Positions 1-8,078 are shown, numbered from the stretch's first letter. The stretch: DNA of 47,215 bases from Gammaproteobacteria bacterium (GCA_019911805.1 JAIOJV010000029.1:1-47215), one strand, 5' to 3'. Translations and numbers: made by a program. Notes: generated by a model from the sequence alone, not told the origin.

Positions 1-49
1 CTGAATCCTGAATCCTGAATCCCGACCCCCGAATCCCGACCCCCGAATC
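1..49. repeat. short tandem repeats at the window edge
   Basis: Three copies of the heptamer CTGAATC (1-21) are followed by two copies of a 14-nt unit, CCGACCCCCGAATC (22-35 and 36-49). The array ends exactly at the stop codon of the yrfG-like gene. It may extend to the left beyond the window. Confidence 0.8.
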
Positions 50-706
50 CTACCCCGGCATAATCTCATCGAAGCGTGTGATCGCCGGGAATTCATCGAT
101 GTCGCGCGGCGGGCTCTTGGAGTCGGGCTGGCGCACGCACAGCAGGTGGCGGATGCCGTAGTGATGCGCGGAGCGCAGTACCGGCAGGCTGTCGTCGACG
201 AACAGTGCGCGTTCCGGCTGGAAGGGCTCGCGCTCGCGCAGCCAGTTCCAGAAGCTCGGCTCCTCCTTGGGCTTGCCGTAGTCGTGGGCGCACACCAGAC
301 GGTCGAAGTGCCCGCCGAGGCAGGTGTGGTGCATCTTCAGCTCGAGGGCCTTGTGGTGCGCGTTGGTGACCAGCACGATGCGCTTGCCGGCGGCACGGAT
401 GCGGTCCAGGAATTCGATGACGTGCGGATGCACGGCGATCAGATGGTCGACCTCACGCTTGAGTCCGGCGATGTCGAGATCCAGCTCACGGCTCCAGTGA
501 TCCACGCAATACCATTCCATGCGCCCCTCGACGGAGTGGAATTTGGGGTAGAGCGTCTCCTTGGCCGACTCGAGCGCCAGCCCGTGGCGCTCGGCATAGC
601 GCAGCGGCACGTGCTCGCGCCAGAAGTGGTTGTCGAAGTGCAGGTCCAGCAGTGTCCCGTCCATGTCGAGCAGGACGGAATCGATCTCGTTCCAGGGCAG
701 TCGCAT
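50..706 (-). CDS. yrfG: HAD-superfamily GMP/IMP nucleotidase, YrfG-like
   Basis: Predicted cytoplasmic 218-aa HAD phosphatase that would remove the phosphate from purine nucleotides. HAD motif I is DMDGT with nucleophile D14 and acid/base D16; motif II is VLVTN with T114; motif III lysine lies at K145-K147; motif IV is FVDD at 169-172. A substituted-aromatic cap region follows motif I (WREHVPLRYAERHG). The length matches E. coli YrfG (about 220 aa). The reading frame stays open to 1006, but homology begins at the ATG at 704-706; an upstream ATG near 763 would add 19 residues without similarity. It stands alone on this strand. The family is secure; GMP/IMP preference is inferred from overall similarity. 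Confidence 0.85.
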   Translation of the reverse strand: MRLPWNEIDSVLLDMDGTLLDLHFDNHFWREHVPLRYAERHGLALESAKETLYPKFHSVEGRMEWYCVDHWSRELDLDIAGLKREVDHLIAVHPHVIEFLDRIRAAGKRIVLVTNAHHKALELKMHHTCLGGHFDRLVCAHDYGKPKEEPSFWNWLREREPFQPERALFVDDSLPVLRSAHHYGIRHLLCVRQPDSKSPPRDIDEFPAITRFDEIMPG

Positions 707-802
707 AGGGTTCGCGCGGTGCGCAGGTGGCTTCGGGGCCGCGGCGGTACCGCGGGTGGACATTATACAATCATGGCCCGGGATCTGCGGAACGGCATGG
801 GG

Positions 803-885
803 AAAACCTTTTTTGGCCACGGAATCCACGGACCAACACAGACAAAACCTTTTTTGGCCACGGAAACACACGGAAGTACACGGAA
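803..885 (+). repeat. CCACGGAA-type interspersed repeat, direct copies
   Basis: A 21-nt unit (AAAACC, six T, GGCCACGGA) occurs at 803-823 and again at 844-864. The second copy runs on into repeated (CA)CGGAA units to 885. Positions 856-885 are an exact inverted match to 1110-1139. Related copies lie near 33.9-34.05 kb, so this is a dispersed non-coding family. Confidence 0.85.
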
Positions 886-978
886 TGTAAAACCCGTTAT
901 GTCGGCCTCTTCCGCGCCTATCGGTGCGTTCTTGTGGCGGATTTTCGGCATACCCCGTGCCTGTGAGGGACCGGGCGT

Positions 979-1053
979 GTAGGGTGCGTCGGCGGCAGCG
1001 ACGCACCGGGGTGTGAAACCTGGTGCGTCAGGCTGCGCCTCGACGCACCCTAC
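979..1053. repeat. REP-like palindromic element, copy 1
   Basis: The element opens with GTAGGGTGCGTCGG and closes with CGACGCACCCTAC, with GACGCACC and GGTGCGTC arms between, so it can fold as a double hairpin. A near-identical copy lies at 42517-42592. Such intergenic GGTGCGT palindromes are common in proteobacteria and often derive from REP-type elements. Confidence 0.85.
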
Positions 1054-1109
1054 CGGTCCGCTGAGGGGACCCTGCAGACGGCTTCATTGCGTTTTCAACA
1101 ATGGATTTT

Positions 1110-1180
1110 TTCCGTGTACTTCCGTGTGTTTCCGTGGCCATCAAGATTTTTCCGTACGCTTCCGTGGCAGTTGCGGTTTT
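1110..1180 (-). repeat. CCACGGAA-type interspersed repeat, inverted copies
   Basis: Positions 1110-1139 are the exact reverse complement of 856-885 (30 nt). A second, diverged unit follows (TTCCGTGGCAG, about 1160-1170). With 803-885 it forms an inverted pair flanking the REP-like element at 979-1053. Confidence 0.8.
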
Positions 1181-1224
1181 TGGAGTCATGCGCTAGCCGT
1201 GGCTGAAAGGGGGTTCTCAGGTTC

Positions 1225-1899
1225 ATGCGCATCTCCGTCGTCATCCCCACGCTGAACGAGGCCGACCGGATCGCGGCCACGCTGCTCCCGTTGCAACCGC
1301 TGCGCGCGCGCGGTCACGAGGTGCTGGTCGTGGACGGCGGCAGTACCGACCTGACCGCGGCGCGCGCCACCGGGCTGTGCGACCGCGTGTTGCAGGCGCC
1401 GCCCGGGCGCGCGCGGCAGATGAACCGCGGCGCGCAGGCCGCACACGGCGAGGCCCTCTGGTTTCTGCATGCCGACACCCTGGTCCCTGCCGGCGCCGCT
1501 GCGACCCTGCTGGAGGCGCTGACGCAGCGTGCCTGGGGCCGCTTCGATGTGCGCCTGTCGGGGCCGCAACCGCTGCTGCGCGCGGTGGAGGCGCTGATGA
1601 ACCTGCGCTCGCGCCTCACCGGCATCGCCACCGGCGATCAGGGCCTGTTCGTGCGACGCGAGTTGTTCGAACGCGTGGGTGGCTTTCCCGACATCCCACT
1701 GATGGAGGACATCGCCTTGAGCCGCGCGCTCAGGCGCTCCGGCCCACCGGCCTGTCTGCGCGTGCGCCTGCTGACGTCCAGCCGCCGCTGGGAACAACAC
1801 GGCGTGCTGCGTACCATCCTGCTGATGTGGCGGCTGCGCTTCGACTACTGGCGTGGCGTGCCGGCCGAGCGCCTGGCGGCGCGCTACCGTCAGGGCTGA
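1225..1899 (+). CDS. GT-A family glycosyltransferase, rSAM/selenodomain-associated transferase 2 type
   Basis: 224-aa family 2 glycosyltransferase. The N-terminus has the GT-A strand ISVVIPTLNEADRI, then VVDGGSTD (36-42) for nucleotide-sugar binding and LHADT (81-85) at the metal-binding DxD position. GRARQMNRGA (61-70) and GDQGLFVRR are typical of the TIGR04283-type group, annotated as arsenosugar-biosynthesis or rSAM/selenodomain-associated transferase 2. The RBS AAGGGGG lies about 13 nt upstream. It ends 3 nt before the next glycosyltransferase, so the two are translated together. Family is sure; the sugar product is not known, and no partner radical SAM gene is beside it. Confidence 0.85.
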   Translation: MRISVVIPTLNEADRIAATLLPLQPLRARGHEVLVVDGGSTDLTAARATGLCDRVLQAPPGRARQMNRGAQAAHGEALWFLHADTLVPAGAAATLLEALTQRAWGRFDVRLSGPQPLLRAVEALMNLRSRLTGIATGDQGLFVRRELFERVGGFPDIPLMEDIALSRALRRSGPPACLRVRLLTSSRRWEQHGVLRTILLMWRLRFDYWRGVPAERLAARYRQG

Positions 1900-1902
1900 A
1901 CG

Positions 1903-2553
1903 ATGCGTCATCCCAGCGCCCGCATCCTGGTGTTCGCCAAGGCGCCGGTTGCCGGGGCGGTGAAGACACGCCTCATCCCGGCACTGGGCGCCGCCGGCGC
2001 GGCACGGCTGCATACGCGGCTGGTGCGGCGCACCATCGCGCGGGTGAGTGCCTGCGGACTCGCGCCGCTCGAACTGCACGTCGCGCCCGACGGCCAGCAC
2101 CCCCTGTTCCAGTCGCTCGCCGGCGCCGGTGTCCCGCTGATCGCGCAACGGGGACGCGACCTCGGCGAGCGCATGCACGCAGCCCTGGCAACGGCCCTGA
2201 CCACGGCCGAGTTCGCGCTCCTGATCGGCACCGACTGCCCCGCGCTGGACTGCGCCTGCCTCGCGCACGCCTGCGATGCGCTCGCGGCGGGTCGCCCGGC
2301 GGTACTGGGTCCGGCTGAGGACGGTGGCTATGTCCTGGTCGGTCTGCGGCGCCCGGCAGCGACGCTGTTCACCGGCATCGACTGGGGCGGCCCGCAGGTA
2401 CTGACCCAGACCCGCCGGCGACTGGCAGATCTGGGCTGGGAGGCCACGGAGCTGCCGACCCTGTGGGATCTCGATCGGCCTGCCGATCTGGAGCGGCTGG
2501 AGCCCGCCGAGCGGGCCGCGCTGTGCGCAGAGGAAACGGGATCGGAAATCTGA
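1903..2553 (+). CDS. DUF2064 / rSAM/selenodomain-associated transferase 1
   Basis: 216-aa nucleotidyl/glycosyl-transferase-fold protein. The N-terminus carries FAKAPVAGAVKTRL (11-24), a dinucleotide-sugar-binding loop like that of MobA/CofC-type transferases. GTDCPAL (109-115) is the metal-binding acidic motif, and GPAEDGGYVL (136-145) is the family hallmark. It follows the transferase-2-type gene by 3 nt, the arrangement known for this pair in many genomes. The two probably act on the same sugar-linked product. No experimental function is asserted. Confidence 0.85.
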   Translation: MRHPSARILVFAKAPVAGAVKTRLIPALGAAGAARLHTRLVRRTIARVSACGLAPLELHVAPDGQHPLFQSLAGAGVPLIAQRGRDLGERMHAALATALTTAEFALLIGTDCPALDCACLAHACDALAAGRPAVLGPAEDGGYVLVGLRRPAATLFTGIDWGGPQVLTQTRRRLADLGWEATELPTLWDLDRPADLERLEPAERAALCAEETGSEI

Positions 2554-2637
2554 TCAATTCAGGCGGTTGCTCAAATCGTACCGGCCGCGGTCGCTACAGG
2601 GCTGTCACAAGGTGCATACAGCAGGGGGCCGTCGGAC

Positions 2638-4425
2638 GTGGCACGTCGTCGTTATACCGAGGCAGAGAAGCGGGCGGCCCTGGCCGCGGTGGCGACGGGG
2701 CGGGGACCGACCGAGGTGGCGACCTCTCTGGGTATCCCCATCGCGACCCTGCGGCGCTGGCTCAAGGCCGCCGGCGTCGCTACGGCGGCCGGGGCCGCCC
2801 GACATCAGGACAGGCCTCGCCGGTCGTCCCGCAGGCCCACCGCACCGGCACCCCACCCTGTGCGACTGCAGCTGGTCGTCATCGACGCGGCCGGTGATCT
2901 CCCCAAGATCCAGCGCATCCTGCACAACGAAGGTCTGGCCCTCGACCTCGTCCCGCTCGACCAACATGCCTTTGCCGAGAGTGTGGCCGACGGGCCGGCG
3001 TGGCGTGGACAGACCTGGGTCGCGGACGTCGACGATGCCGCGGCGCAACGCATCTTCGATCTGATCGAACGCAGCGGCAAAGTGCTGCCGCTGGTGGTGG
3101 TGGGTACGGTCGGACAGCGGCGTGCCCTGGCGCGCCGTTATTATCCGACCCTGGACGCCCAGGCTATCGATGACCTCGGTGTGGTGCTCGACCGTGAACG
3201 CCAGCACATCACTCAGCACGCCGCGCTGCAGGCACAATTACGCGATTGCCGGACGCACTTTGAGCAGCTGCTGCGCTGCAGTCATCGCGCCTTCGATGCC
3301 GACCCGGTACCGTTTGCGATCGTCGGTGCGCTCATCGACGATGTCGGCCATCGCTATGCGAACGACGCATACCTGGCACTGGTTGGGGCCACGAATTTTG
3401 AGGATATCCAGGGCTTGCCCTTCACGCGGCTGCTCGATGCCGAGTCCGGGACCGCGTTCATCGCTGCGCTCGGACGGCTGGACGACGCCGGTGCGACGCG
3501 GCGACTCGAGCTGTGCCTCCGCCGGGGCGACGCAATCAGTCTGGATATCACCCGCTTCCCGGGGACCTCATGCGGTTTTCAGATCGTACTGCAGACGACG
3601 GCCACGCTTGCGGCGCTGTCCGAGGATCGGGAGCAGGCGTTGTGGGCCGAACGTATCAACGCTGCCCTGACCCACAAAGGGCTGTTTTCCGTGGTCTACC
3701 AGCCGATCGTCGCACTGTGTGGTGTATCCAGCGACAGCTATGAAGTGTTGCTGCGTCTGCACGGGGGGGATGGCGAGTACCTGCCGGCGCATTTCATCCC
3801 GGCGGCGGAACGTTCCGGCCTGATGGTGCCGATCGACCGCCGGGTGATCGGCCATGCGGTCGAGGTGATCCGCGAAGAGCGACATCACGGTAAGATGCTC
3901 ACGCTGTTCGTCAATCTGTCCCGGGGATCGGTGGTGGATCCGGAGTTTCCAGCCTGGCTGCGCGCGACGCTGTCTGCCGCCGGGATCCCTGCGGGTGCGC
4001 TGGTGCTGGAGATATCCTGTCGGGATATTACACCGTTGCGGGCGGACATGGCCGCCGCGTTGAGCGCGATCCGCGCGATCGGATGCCGCATCGCATTGGA
4101 TCATGCGGGTACCGCCTGTCTCGAGACCGGTATCTTCCATCAGGTCACCATGGACTTCATCAAGCTGGACCGGTCGCTCACGGCCGGCAACGCCCACCCG
4201 GAGGCCACGATCGAGGCCATCGGCGCGATGATTGGCGCTGCGGAAACAGCGGGCGCAAAGACCATCGCCGGCTTCGTGCAGGATGCCGAGAGCGTATCGC
4301 GCCTGTGGCGTTGCGGCGTCACCCATGTACAAGGTTACTTTCTGCAGCAACCCTCGCGGGCGCTGAATTACGAATTCACCACCGCAGAGTACGAGATCCC
4401 CAGCACGAGCCGCTTCGGCCTCTGA
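2638..4425 (+). CDS. HTH - REC-like - PAS-like - degenerate EAL domain protein
   Basis: 595-aa predicted cytoplasmic protein starting at GTG (SD-like AGGGGG upstream). Residues 4-47 resemble a transposase-type helix-turn-helix (YTEAEKR ... TEVATSLGIPIATLRRWL). After a basic linker, about 76-185 looks like a receiver fold (LVVIDAAGD, PLVVVGT), and about 220-325 is PAS-like. Residues 335-585 are an EAL domain. E369 of the EVLLR motif, N426 and K509 are kept. The DDFGTG motif reads DHAGT (H489 for the second Asp), the ET glutamate is lost (EISC at 458-461) and AEGVE reads AGFVQ. Cyclic-di-GMP hydrolysis is therefore unlikely, and a binding or effector role fits better, as in FimX. A strong terminator follows at 4630. 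Confidence 0.75.
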   Translation: MARRRYTEAEKRAALAAVATGRGPTEVATSLGIPIATLRRWLKAAGVATAAGAARHQDRPRRSSRRPTAPAPHPVRLQLVVIDAAGDLPKIQRILHNEGLALDLVPLDQHAFAESVADGPAWRGQTWVADVDDAAAQRIFDLIERSGKVLPLVVVGTVGQRRALARRYYPTLDAQAIDDLGVVLDRERQHITQHAALQAQLRDCRTHFEQLLRCSHRAFDADPVPFAIVGALIDDVGHRYANDAYLALVGATNFEDIQGLPFTRLLDAESGTAFIAALGRLDDAGATRRLELCLRRGDAISLDITRFPGTSCGFQIVLQTTATLAALSEDREQALWAERINAALTHKGLFSVVYQPIVALCGVSSDSYEVLLRLHGGDGEYLPAHFIPAAERSGLMVPIDRRVIGHAVEVIREERHHGKMLTLFVNLSRGSVVDPEFPAWLRATLSAAGIPAGALVLEISCRDITPLRADMAAALSAIRAIGCRIALDHAGTACLETGIFHQVTMDFIKLDRSLTAGNAHPEATIEAIGAMIGAAETAGAKTIAGFVQDAESVSRLWRCGVTHVQGYFLQQPSRALNYEFTTAEYEIPSTSRFGL

Positions 4426-4518
4426 TCGCACCGTACGATCGGCCTCTCCTTTACCGCGCCGGACACCACCGGCATCAAGTCACATTTCTCCTCGCTTGTT
4501 CATACCGCCCGTCGTCAG

Positions 4519-4534
4519 GTAACACCCTGTTACA
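4519..4534. promoter_or_regulatory. OmpR-box-like palindrome
   Basis: GTAACACCCTGTTACA reads as two hexamers spaced by 4 nt (GTAACA-N4-GTTACA) and also as a perfect palindrome, GTAACA-CCC-TGTTAC (4519-4533). It matches 14 of 17 positions with the site at 11834 next to ompR. No promoter elements were identified with it. Confidence 0.35.
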
Positions 4535-4629
4535 ACTTGCCCGCATTCAGCAATATCCGCGAAACACCTGCGGGATAGCGTACTGAACTGTAGCAAGGGG
4601 GGAGTTTCAGGGTAGGTAGGGTGAAGGCT

Positions 4630-4673
4630 GTCCGATCCGCTATTCCGTTTAGGGATACGGATCGGACCTTTTT
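4630..4673 (+). terminator. intrinsic terminator after the EAL-domain gene
   Basis: GTCCGATCCG (4630-4639) pairs perfectly with CGGATCGGAC (4658-4667). After one bulged C, TATTCC (4641-4646) pairs with GGGATA (4652-4657) around the loop GTTTA. A C and five T follow (4668-4673). The hairpin has 16 pairs and lies 205 nt past the EAL stop codon. Confidence 0.85.
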
Positions 4674-5124
4674 CGACTGGCCACCTGGAATTACTCACGA
4701 GCGCAAGTCAGTCCGGAGGGCAACGATGAGAAATACATGGCCCGTAGCGATCGGATCGGGATGTTGTACGGAGGTGTCGTGGCAGTCAGTGGTAAACGAC
4801 CGCATGGCCTTGCTGCCCGGTTACGACTCCGGCGATTCGTTGTTCGGTCCGGAGGATATCAATCAGCTATGTCGGCGTCACCACCATCGTCGGGCGCAAC
4901 CTGTCGTTCGGTACGGAATTTTGTGTCACCCGGTTGTCGACAGCTCACGCTGTCCATCATCCATGGTTTCGGAAACAGCATGACGGCCTCCGTCGGCCCG
5001 CCGATCGATGTCAGCTTAGAGACCAACCTGAATCACATTGCAATTCACCCATCGGCATTGAAGGCGTGTCCGAACCCAGCAGGTCATCCGTTTATAACCA
5101 GTGAGTAGAGAGGAGTATGCATCC

Positions 5125-6732
5125 ATGTCCGTAAACACTGTTTCCCGGTTTTCCAAGAAACTGCTTCCTGCAGCCCTCGGTGTGGCGATTGCACTGACCA
5201 GTGCCGGCTGCATGGGCCCGCAATTTGCACCAGCCAGCTCCGATGTCGGCTGGGATACGAACTACACCGATGCCCTGAGTCCGCATACCCAGTTGGCGCT
5301 GGGTGTCATGAATGCGCTGAAGGATGATCCCGCCCAGGTCAAGAATCAGGCTGCGGCCGCGGCATTGTGGGATACCTTGGCCGGACAGGTCGATGCCAAG
5401 GCAGGTGATGCCGCCATCAACGCCACGCGCGCAAAGATCGAGGCACTGATGGGGCCGGAGCTGGTTGCAAAGGTCAAGAGCGAGCACTACAGCAAGGGGG
5501 ATCTCATGGGCTTCATGATCAGTTCCGGCATGAAGATCCCGAAGGGCGGCAGCGGTTCGCTGAATCCCGATTTCATGGCCGCCCAGAATACCGCCAAGCT
5601 GCTGAAGGATGGCGGTGCATCGCTGCAGGCCAAGAGTGACGATGAATACAAGGCGGTGAGTCCGGAGGAGGCACTCAGCCCCATGCAGAGCCTGACGCTG
5701 GGGACGGCGCTATTACTGGCCGAGGATCGTGATTCCTTCGAGATGAGTCAGATATTCCGCCTGGCACTGTATTTCCGGCCGCTGCGGCGTATGTATGATC
5801 CCAACCCGGACATCATCAAGGCGTCGAGCTCGGCGAACTACGAGACGGTCTACATGGATCGAATCTGGCGCGTACTGCGACCCGAGCAGATCGCCGCGAT
5901 CCGCAAGATGAATCTGACCCGCTCGGATATGGAAAAGTACCTCAAGGAGCACGTGCAGCTCTATAAGGTAGACATCAAGAAGACCCCGGACTTCGCGCTG
6001 GTCGAATACGCGGTCAACGATTTCCACGAGCAGATCGCGCCGCCGGACACCATCCCGCCGGAGGACAAGGGTGACTTCTTCATCGCCAGCAGTGTCAAGC
6101 GCATCAGCGGTGCCGCGCCCGGCGACGGCAAGAAGCTGTTTGAGGGTGTCTGCGCCTCCTGTCACGGCATCGACGGCCAGGGACGTTTCCCGCCGATCAC
6201 CATGCAGTCCTACCTGTCACTGCACAGTGACCACGAGCACTTCGAGATCGTACGCTTTGGGCCGCCGCAGAAGCCTGGTTCGCCCATCGTCATGCCGACC
6301 TTCGCCGACAAGCTCACCGAGCAGCAGATGTGGGCGATCGTAAAGTATCTGCGTACCTTCGAGAACAGTACTGCTATGCGCCGGGGTGAGAGTGATGCGC
6401 GCGAAAGCGGCGTGAAGTTCTATGACACACCCGAAGTCTATGCTGCCTGGCAGGCCAAGGACAGTAATAAACTCTTCCTCGACCTGCAGAGTGATATTGC
6501 CTACCGCATCATGGGTCATATCCCGAACAGTCTGCACATCCGTCCCGAGGAACTGGCACAGAAGATGGATCAGCTGCCGAAGGACAAGGAGATTGTCGTC
6601 ATCGACATGTTCGGCTCGCAGGGCCTGCAGCCGGCCAAGACGCTGGCCGACGCCGGCTATCGCACGGCGTACATGGCGACGGGCATGATGGACTGGCACA
6701 TCACACGCAATTACCCAGTGTCCTATGACTGA
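5125..6732 (+). CDS. lipoprotein: monohaem cytochrome c with C-terminal rhodanese-like domain
   Basis: 535-aa predicted lipoprotein; lipobox LTSAGC with C29 as the lipidated cysteine. Residues 40-320 form a mostly helical region of unknown family. A class I cytochrome c domain follows: CASCH at 343-347, probable axial M390 in VMPTF. Residues 430-535 are rhodanese-like (KLFLDLQSDIAYRIMGHIPNS, GYRTAYMATGMMDW), but the active-site loop reads VVIDMFGSQG, with Asp at the place of the catalytic cysteine. Sulfur transfer by the usual persulfide is therefore unlikely. ATG 5125 is chosen over GTG 5101 because AGAGGAG sits 9 nt upstream and homology-like signal sequence starts there. It heads a cluster of small haem proteins and may pass electrons from a sulfur substrate, which is inference. 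Confidence 0.8.
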   Translation: MSVNTVSRFSKKLLPAALGVAIALTSAGCMGPQFAPASSDVGWDTNYTDALSPHTQLALGVMNALKDDPAQVKNQAAAAALWDTLAGQVDAKAGDAAINATRAKIEALMGPELVAKVKSEHYSKGDLMGFMISSGMKIPKGGSGSLNPDFMAAQNTAKLLKDGGASLQAKSDDEYKAVSPEEALSPMQSLTLGTALLLAEDRDSFEMSQIFRLALYFRPLRRMYDPNPDIIKASSSANYETVYMDRIWRVLRPEQIAAIRKMNLTRSDMEKYLKEHVQLYKVDIKKTPDFALVEYAVNDFHEQIAPPDTIPPEDKGDFFIASSVKRISGAAPGDGKKLFEGVCASCHGIDGQGRFPPITMQSYLSLHSDHEHFEIVRFGPPQKPGSPIVMPTFADKLTEQQMWAIVKYLRTFENSTAMRRGESDARESGVKFYDTPEVYAAWQAKDSNKLFLDLQSDIAYRIMGHIPNSLHIRPEELAQKMDQLPKDKEIVVIDMFGSQGLQPAKTLADAGYRTAYMATGMMDWHITRNYPVSYD

Positions 6733-6738
6733 TCCGCT

Positions 6739-6765
6739 GCCCGCCGCCGCAAGGCGGCGGGCTTT
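6739..6765 (+). terminator. GC-rich hairpin with GCAA tetraloop
   Basis: GCCCGCCGCC (6739-6748) and GGCGGCGGGC (6753-6762) pair perfectly around GCAA, followed by only TTT. It lies between the cytochrome-rhodanese gene and the next haem protein gene. It may be a partial terminator or an mRNA 3-prime stabiliser that sets different levels of the two genes. Confidence 0.6.
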
Positions 6766-6786
6766 GTCCAACGAAGGAGACGAGAC

Positions 6787-7371
6787 ATGCGAATACAGCC
6801 AATCGTGATCGGCCTCTTGGCCGCCGCGGGCACCATGACCCTGTGGGCGGGCAAGGCGCCTCAGGAGTCCGGTGCGCCACCAATCGACGAAGTCAAGGCC
6901 GTGGCCAAAGGCTATGCCGGCCAGCTCAAGGCGATGCTGCAGCAGCAGATGCAGGCGGGCGGCCCAGTCGATGCCCTCGCGGTCTGCAGTGACGAGGCGG
7001 CGCGCATCGGCAGCGATGCGGCCCGTGCCAGCGGCTGGTCTATCCGTCGTGTGACGGACCGGACGCGTAACCCGCTCGACATGCCGGACGCCTATGAACA
7101 CCAGGTGTTGCAGGATTTCAGCAAACGTCTGGGCGACGGTGAGAAGGAGGTCGCGCGCTACGAGGTGGTCGAGGAGGGCGGCGTGCGCTATGCGCGCTTC
7201 ATGAAGGCGATCCCGGTCGAAGGCCTGTGCCTGAGTTGCCATGGCTCGGCAACCGAGGTCGCCCCCGATGTCGCCGCACGTATCCAGACCCTCTACCCGC
7301 ACGACCGCGCCATGGACTACAAGCTCGGTGATCTGCGCGGCGCACTGTCCATCAAGGTCAGGCTCGATTAG
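6787..7371 (+). CDS. Tll0287-like (DUF3365) haem-domain protein
   Basis: 194-aa exported protein with an N-terminal signal segment (IVIGLLAAAGTMTLW). The haem c motif is CLSCH at 148-152. C67 in DALAVCS matches the cysteine that serves as the unusual axial haem ligand in the cyanobacterial protein Tll0287; the fold is PAS-like in that family. The motif RTRNPLDMPDAYE and the ending RGALSIKV are typical of DUF3365. The SD is AAGGAG, 8 nt upstream of the ATG. It likely works in the periplasm as a redox or redox-sensing protein. Family assignment is good; the partner is unknown. Confidence 0.85.
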   Translation: MRIQPIVIGLLAAAGTMTLWAGKAPQESGAPPIDEVKAVAKGYAGQLKAMLQQQMQAGGPVDALAVCSDEAARIGSDAARASGWSIRRVTDRTRNPLDMPDAYEHQVLQDFSKRLGDGEKEVARYEVVEEGGVRYARFMKAIPVEGLCLSCHGSATEVAPDVAARIQTLYPHDRAMDYKLGDLRGALSIKVRLD

Positions 7372-7430
7372 GACACGGCGGCTGGCTGATTTTCCATTGA
7401 AGCAATGACATCAAGAAGCGAGGAAATCCG

Positions 7431-7949
7431 ATGAAATACATTTCGATCAGACACCTGTTCCAGAAGCGATTCCGTACCAGCACCCTCATGGCGGCCTTGC
7501 TGACGGGATCCCTGCTGCCAGCCGCAGTACCTGCACAGGAGCCGATCGGGCCCAAGCTCACACCGCGCCTGCACGAACTGCTGCGCGACGAGATGCTCTC
7601 CATCCGTCAGGCCATGGAACATATCATGAACGGCCTCGTGGCCGGCGACAGCTCCATCGTGGAGAACATGGCCATGCAGGTGCATGACAGTTTCATCCTG
7701 ACCCAGCAGCTGACCGAGCAGGACAAGAAGGACCTGATGGCGGCGGCGTCGAAGGAGTTTCTGGCACTCGATGGCGAATTCCACGTGACGGCCAAGAAGC
7801 TTGCCCATGCGGCCGAGCAGAAGGACTTCGAGCTGCAGCGCTTCTACTACGGAAAAATGGTCGATAGCTGTCAGACCTGCCACAGCCAGTTCGTGACCGA
7901 CCGTTTCCCGCAGTTTGCCGGCAAGGCACCCGAGGGACATGTGCATTGA
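7431..7949 (+). CDS. exported monohaem cytochrome, class II-like four-helix type
   Basis: 172-aa protein with an N-terminal signal peptide (LMAALLTGSLLPAAVPAQ). The body is almost wholly helical, with a single haem motif CQTCH at 147-151 near the C-terminus, the layout of cytochrome c-prime and class II cytochromes. No close named family is recognised. The SD GAGGA lies upstream of the ATG. It sits 59 nt after the Tll0287-like gene and before cytochrome b561, so it is probably a soluble periplasmic electron carrier of the same pathway. Confidence 0.75.
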   Translation: MKYISIRHLFQKRFRTSTLMAALLTGSLLPAAVPAQEPIGPKLTPRLHELLRDEMLSIRQAMEHIMNGLVAGDSSIVENMAMQVHDSFILTQQLTEQDKKDLMAAASKEFLALDGEFHVTAKKLAHAAEQKDFELQRFYYGKMVDSCQTCHSQFVTDRFPQFAGKAPEGHVH

Positions 7950-8078
7950 TGCCGGCGGTGCACCATACCCGATACCTGCTTCTGTCCACCCGGCCCTCCC
8001 TCGTCACACCCGACAGGGGAGGCGCTGGATGGGGGTAATATCATCCTGCTGGACACGGATCACGGGACGATCCATGGC

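Larger units (their letters stand above)
707..1224. other. repeat-rich intergenic region
   Basis: About 0.5 kb between the divergent yrfG-like and glycosyltransferase genes. It holds direct and inverted copies of a CCACGGAA-type repeat around a REP-like element (listed separately). The short ORFs here lie within the repeats and are not believed. The glycosyltransferase RBS (AAGGGGG, about 1205-1211) lies at the right end. Confidence 0.6.
4426..5124. other. 700-bp gap: palindrome, terminator and possible decayed ORF
   Basis: The left part holds a GTAACA/TGTTAC palindrome and a strong terminator (listed separately). From about 4724 a good SD (GGAGG) precedes ATG 4726, but plausible protein-like segments shift among frames: LLPGYDSGDSLFGPEDINQ, then YVGVTTIVGRNLSFGTE, then SLETNLNHIAIHPSAL. 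This looks like a gene eroded by frameshifts, but no family is recognised. Confidence 0.35.

Noticed and set aside
146-982. Long plus-strand ORF of 278 codons opposite the yrfG-like gene
   Set aside because: It is the complement of the HAD gene, whose motifs are clear on the minus strand, and it runs on into repeats.
803-1180. CRISPR array
   Set aside because: The repeats are few, in mixed orientation, and without regular unique spacers or cas genes.
1186-2268. 360-codon minus-strand ORF over the glycosyltransferase pair
   Set aside because: GC-rich shadow frame, dominated by Arg/Ala/Gly/His/Gln; the plus strand carries family motifs.
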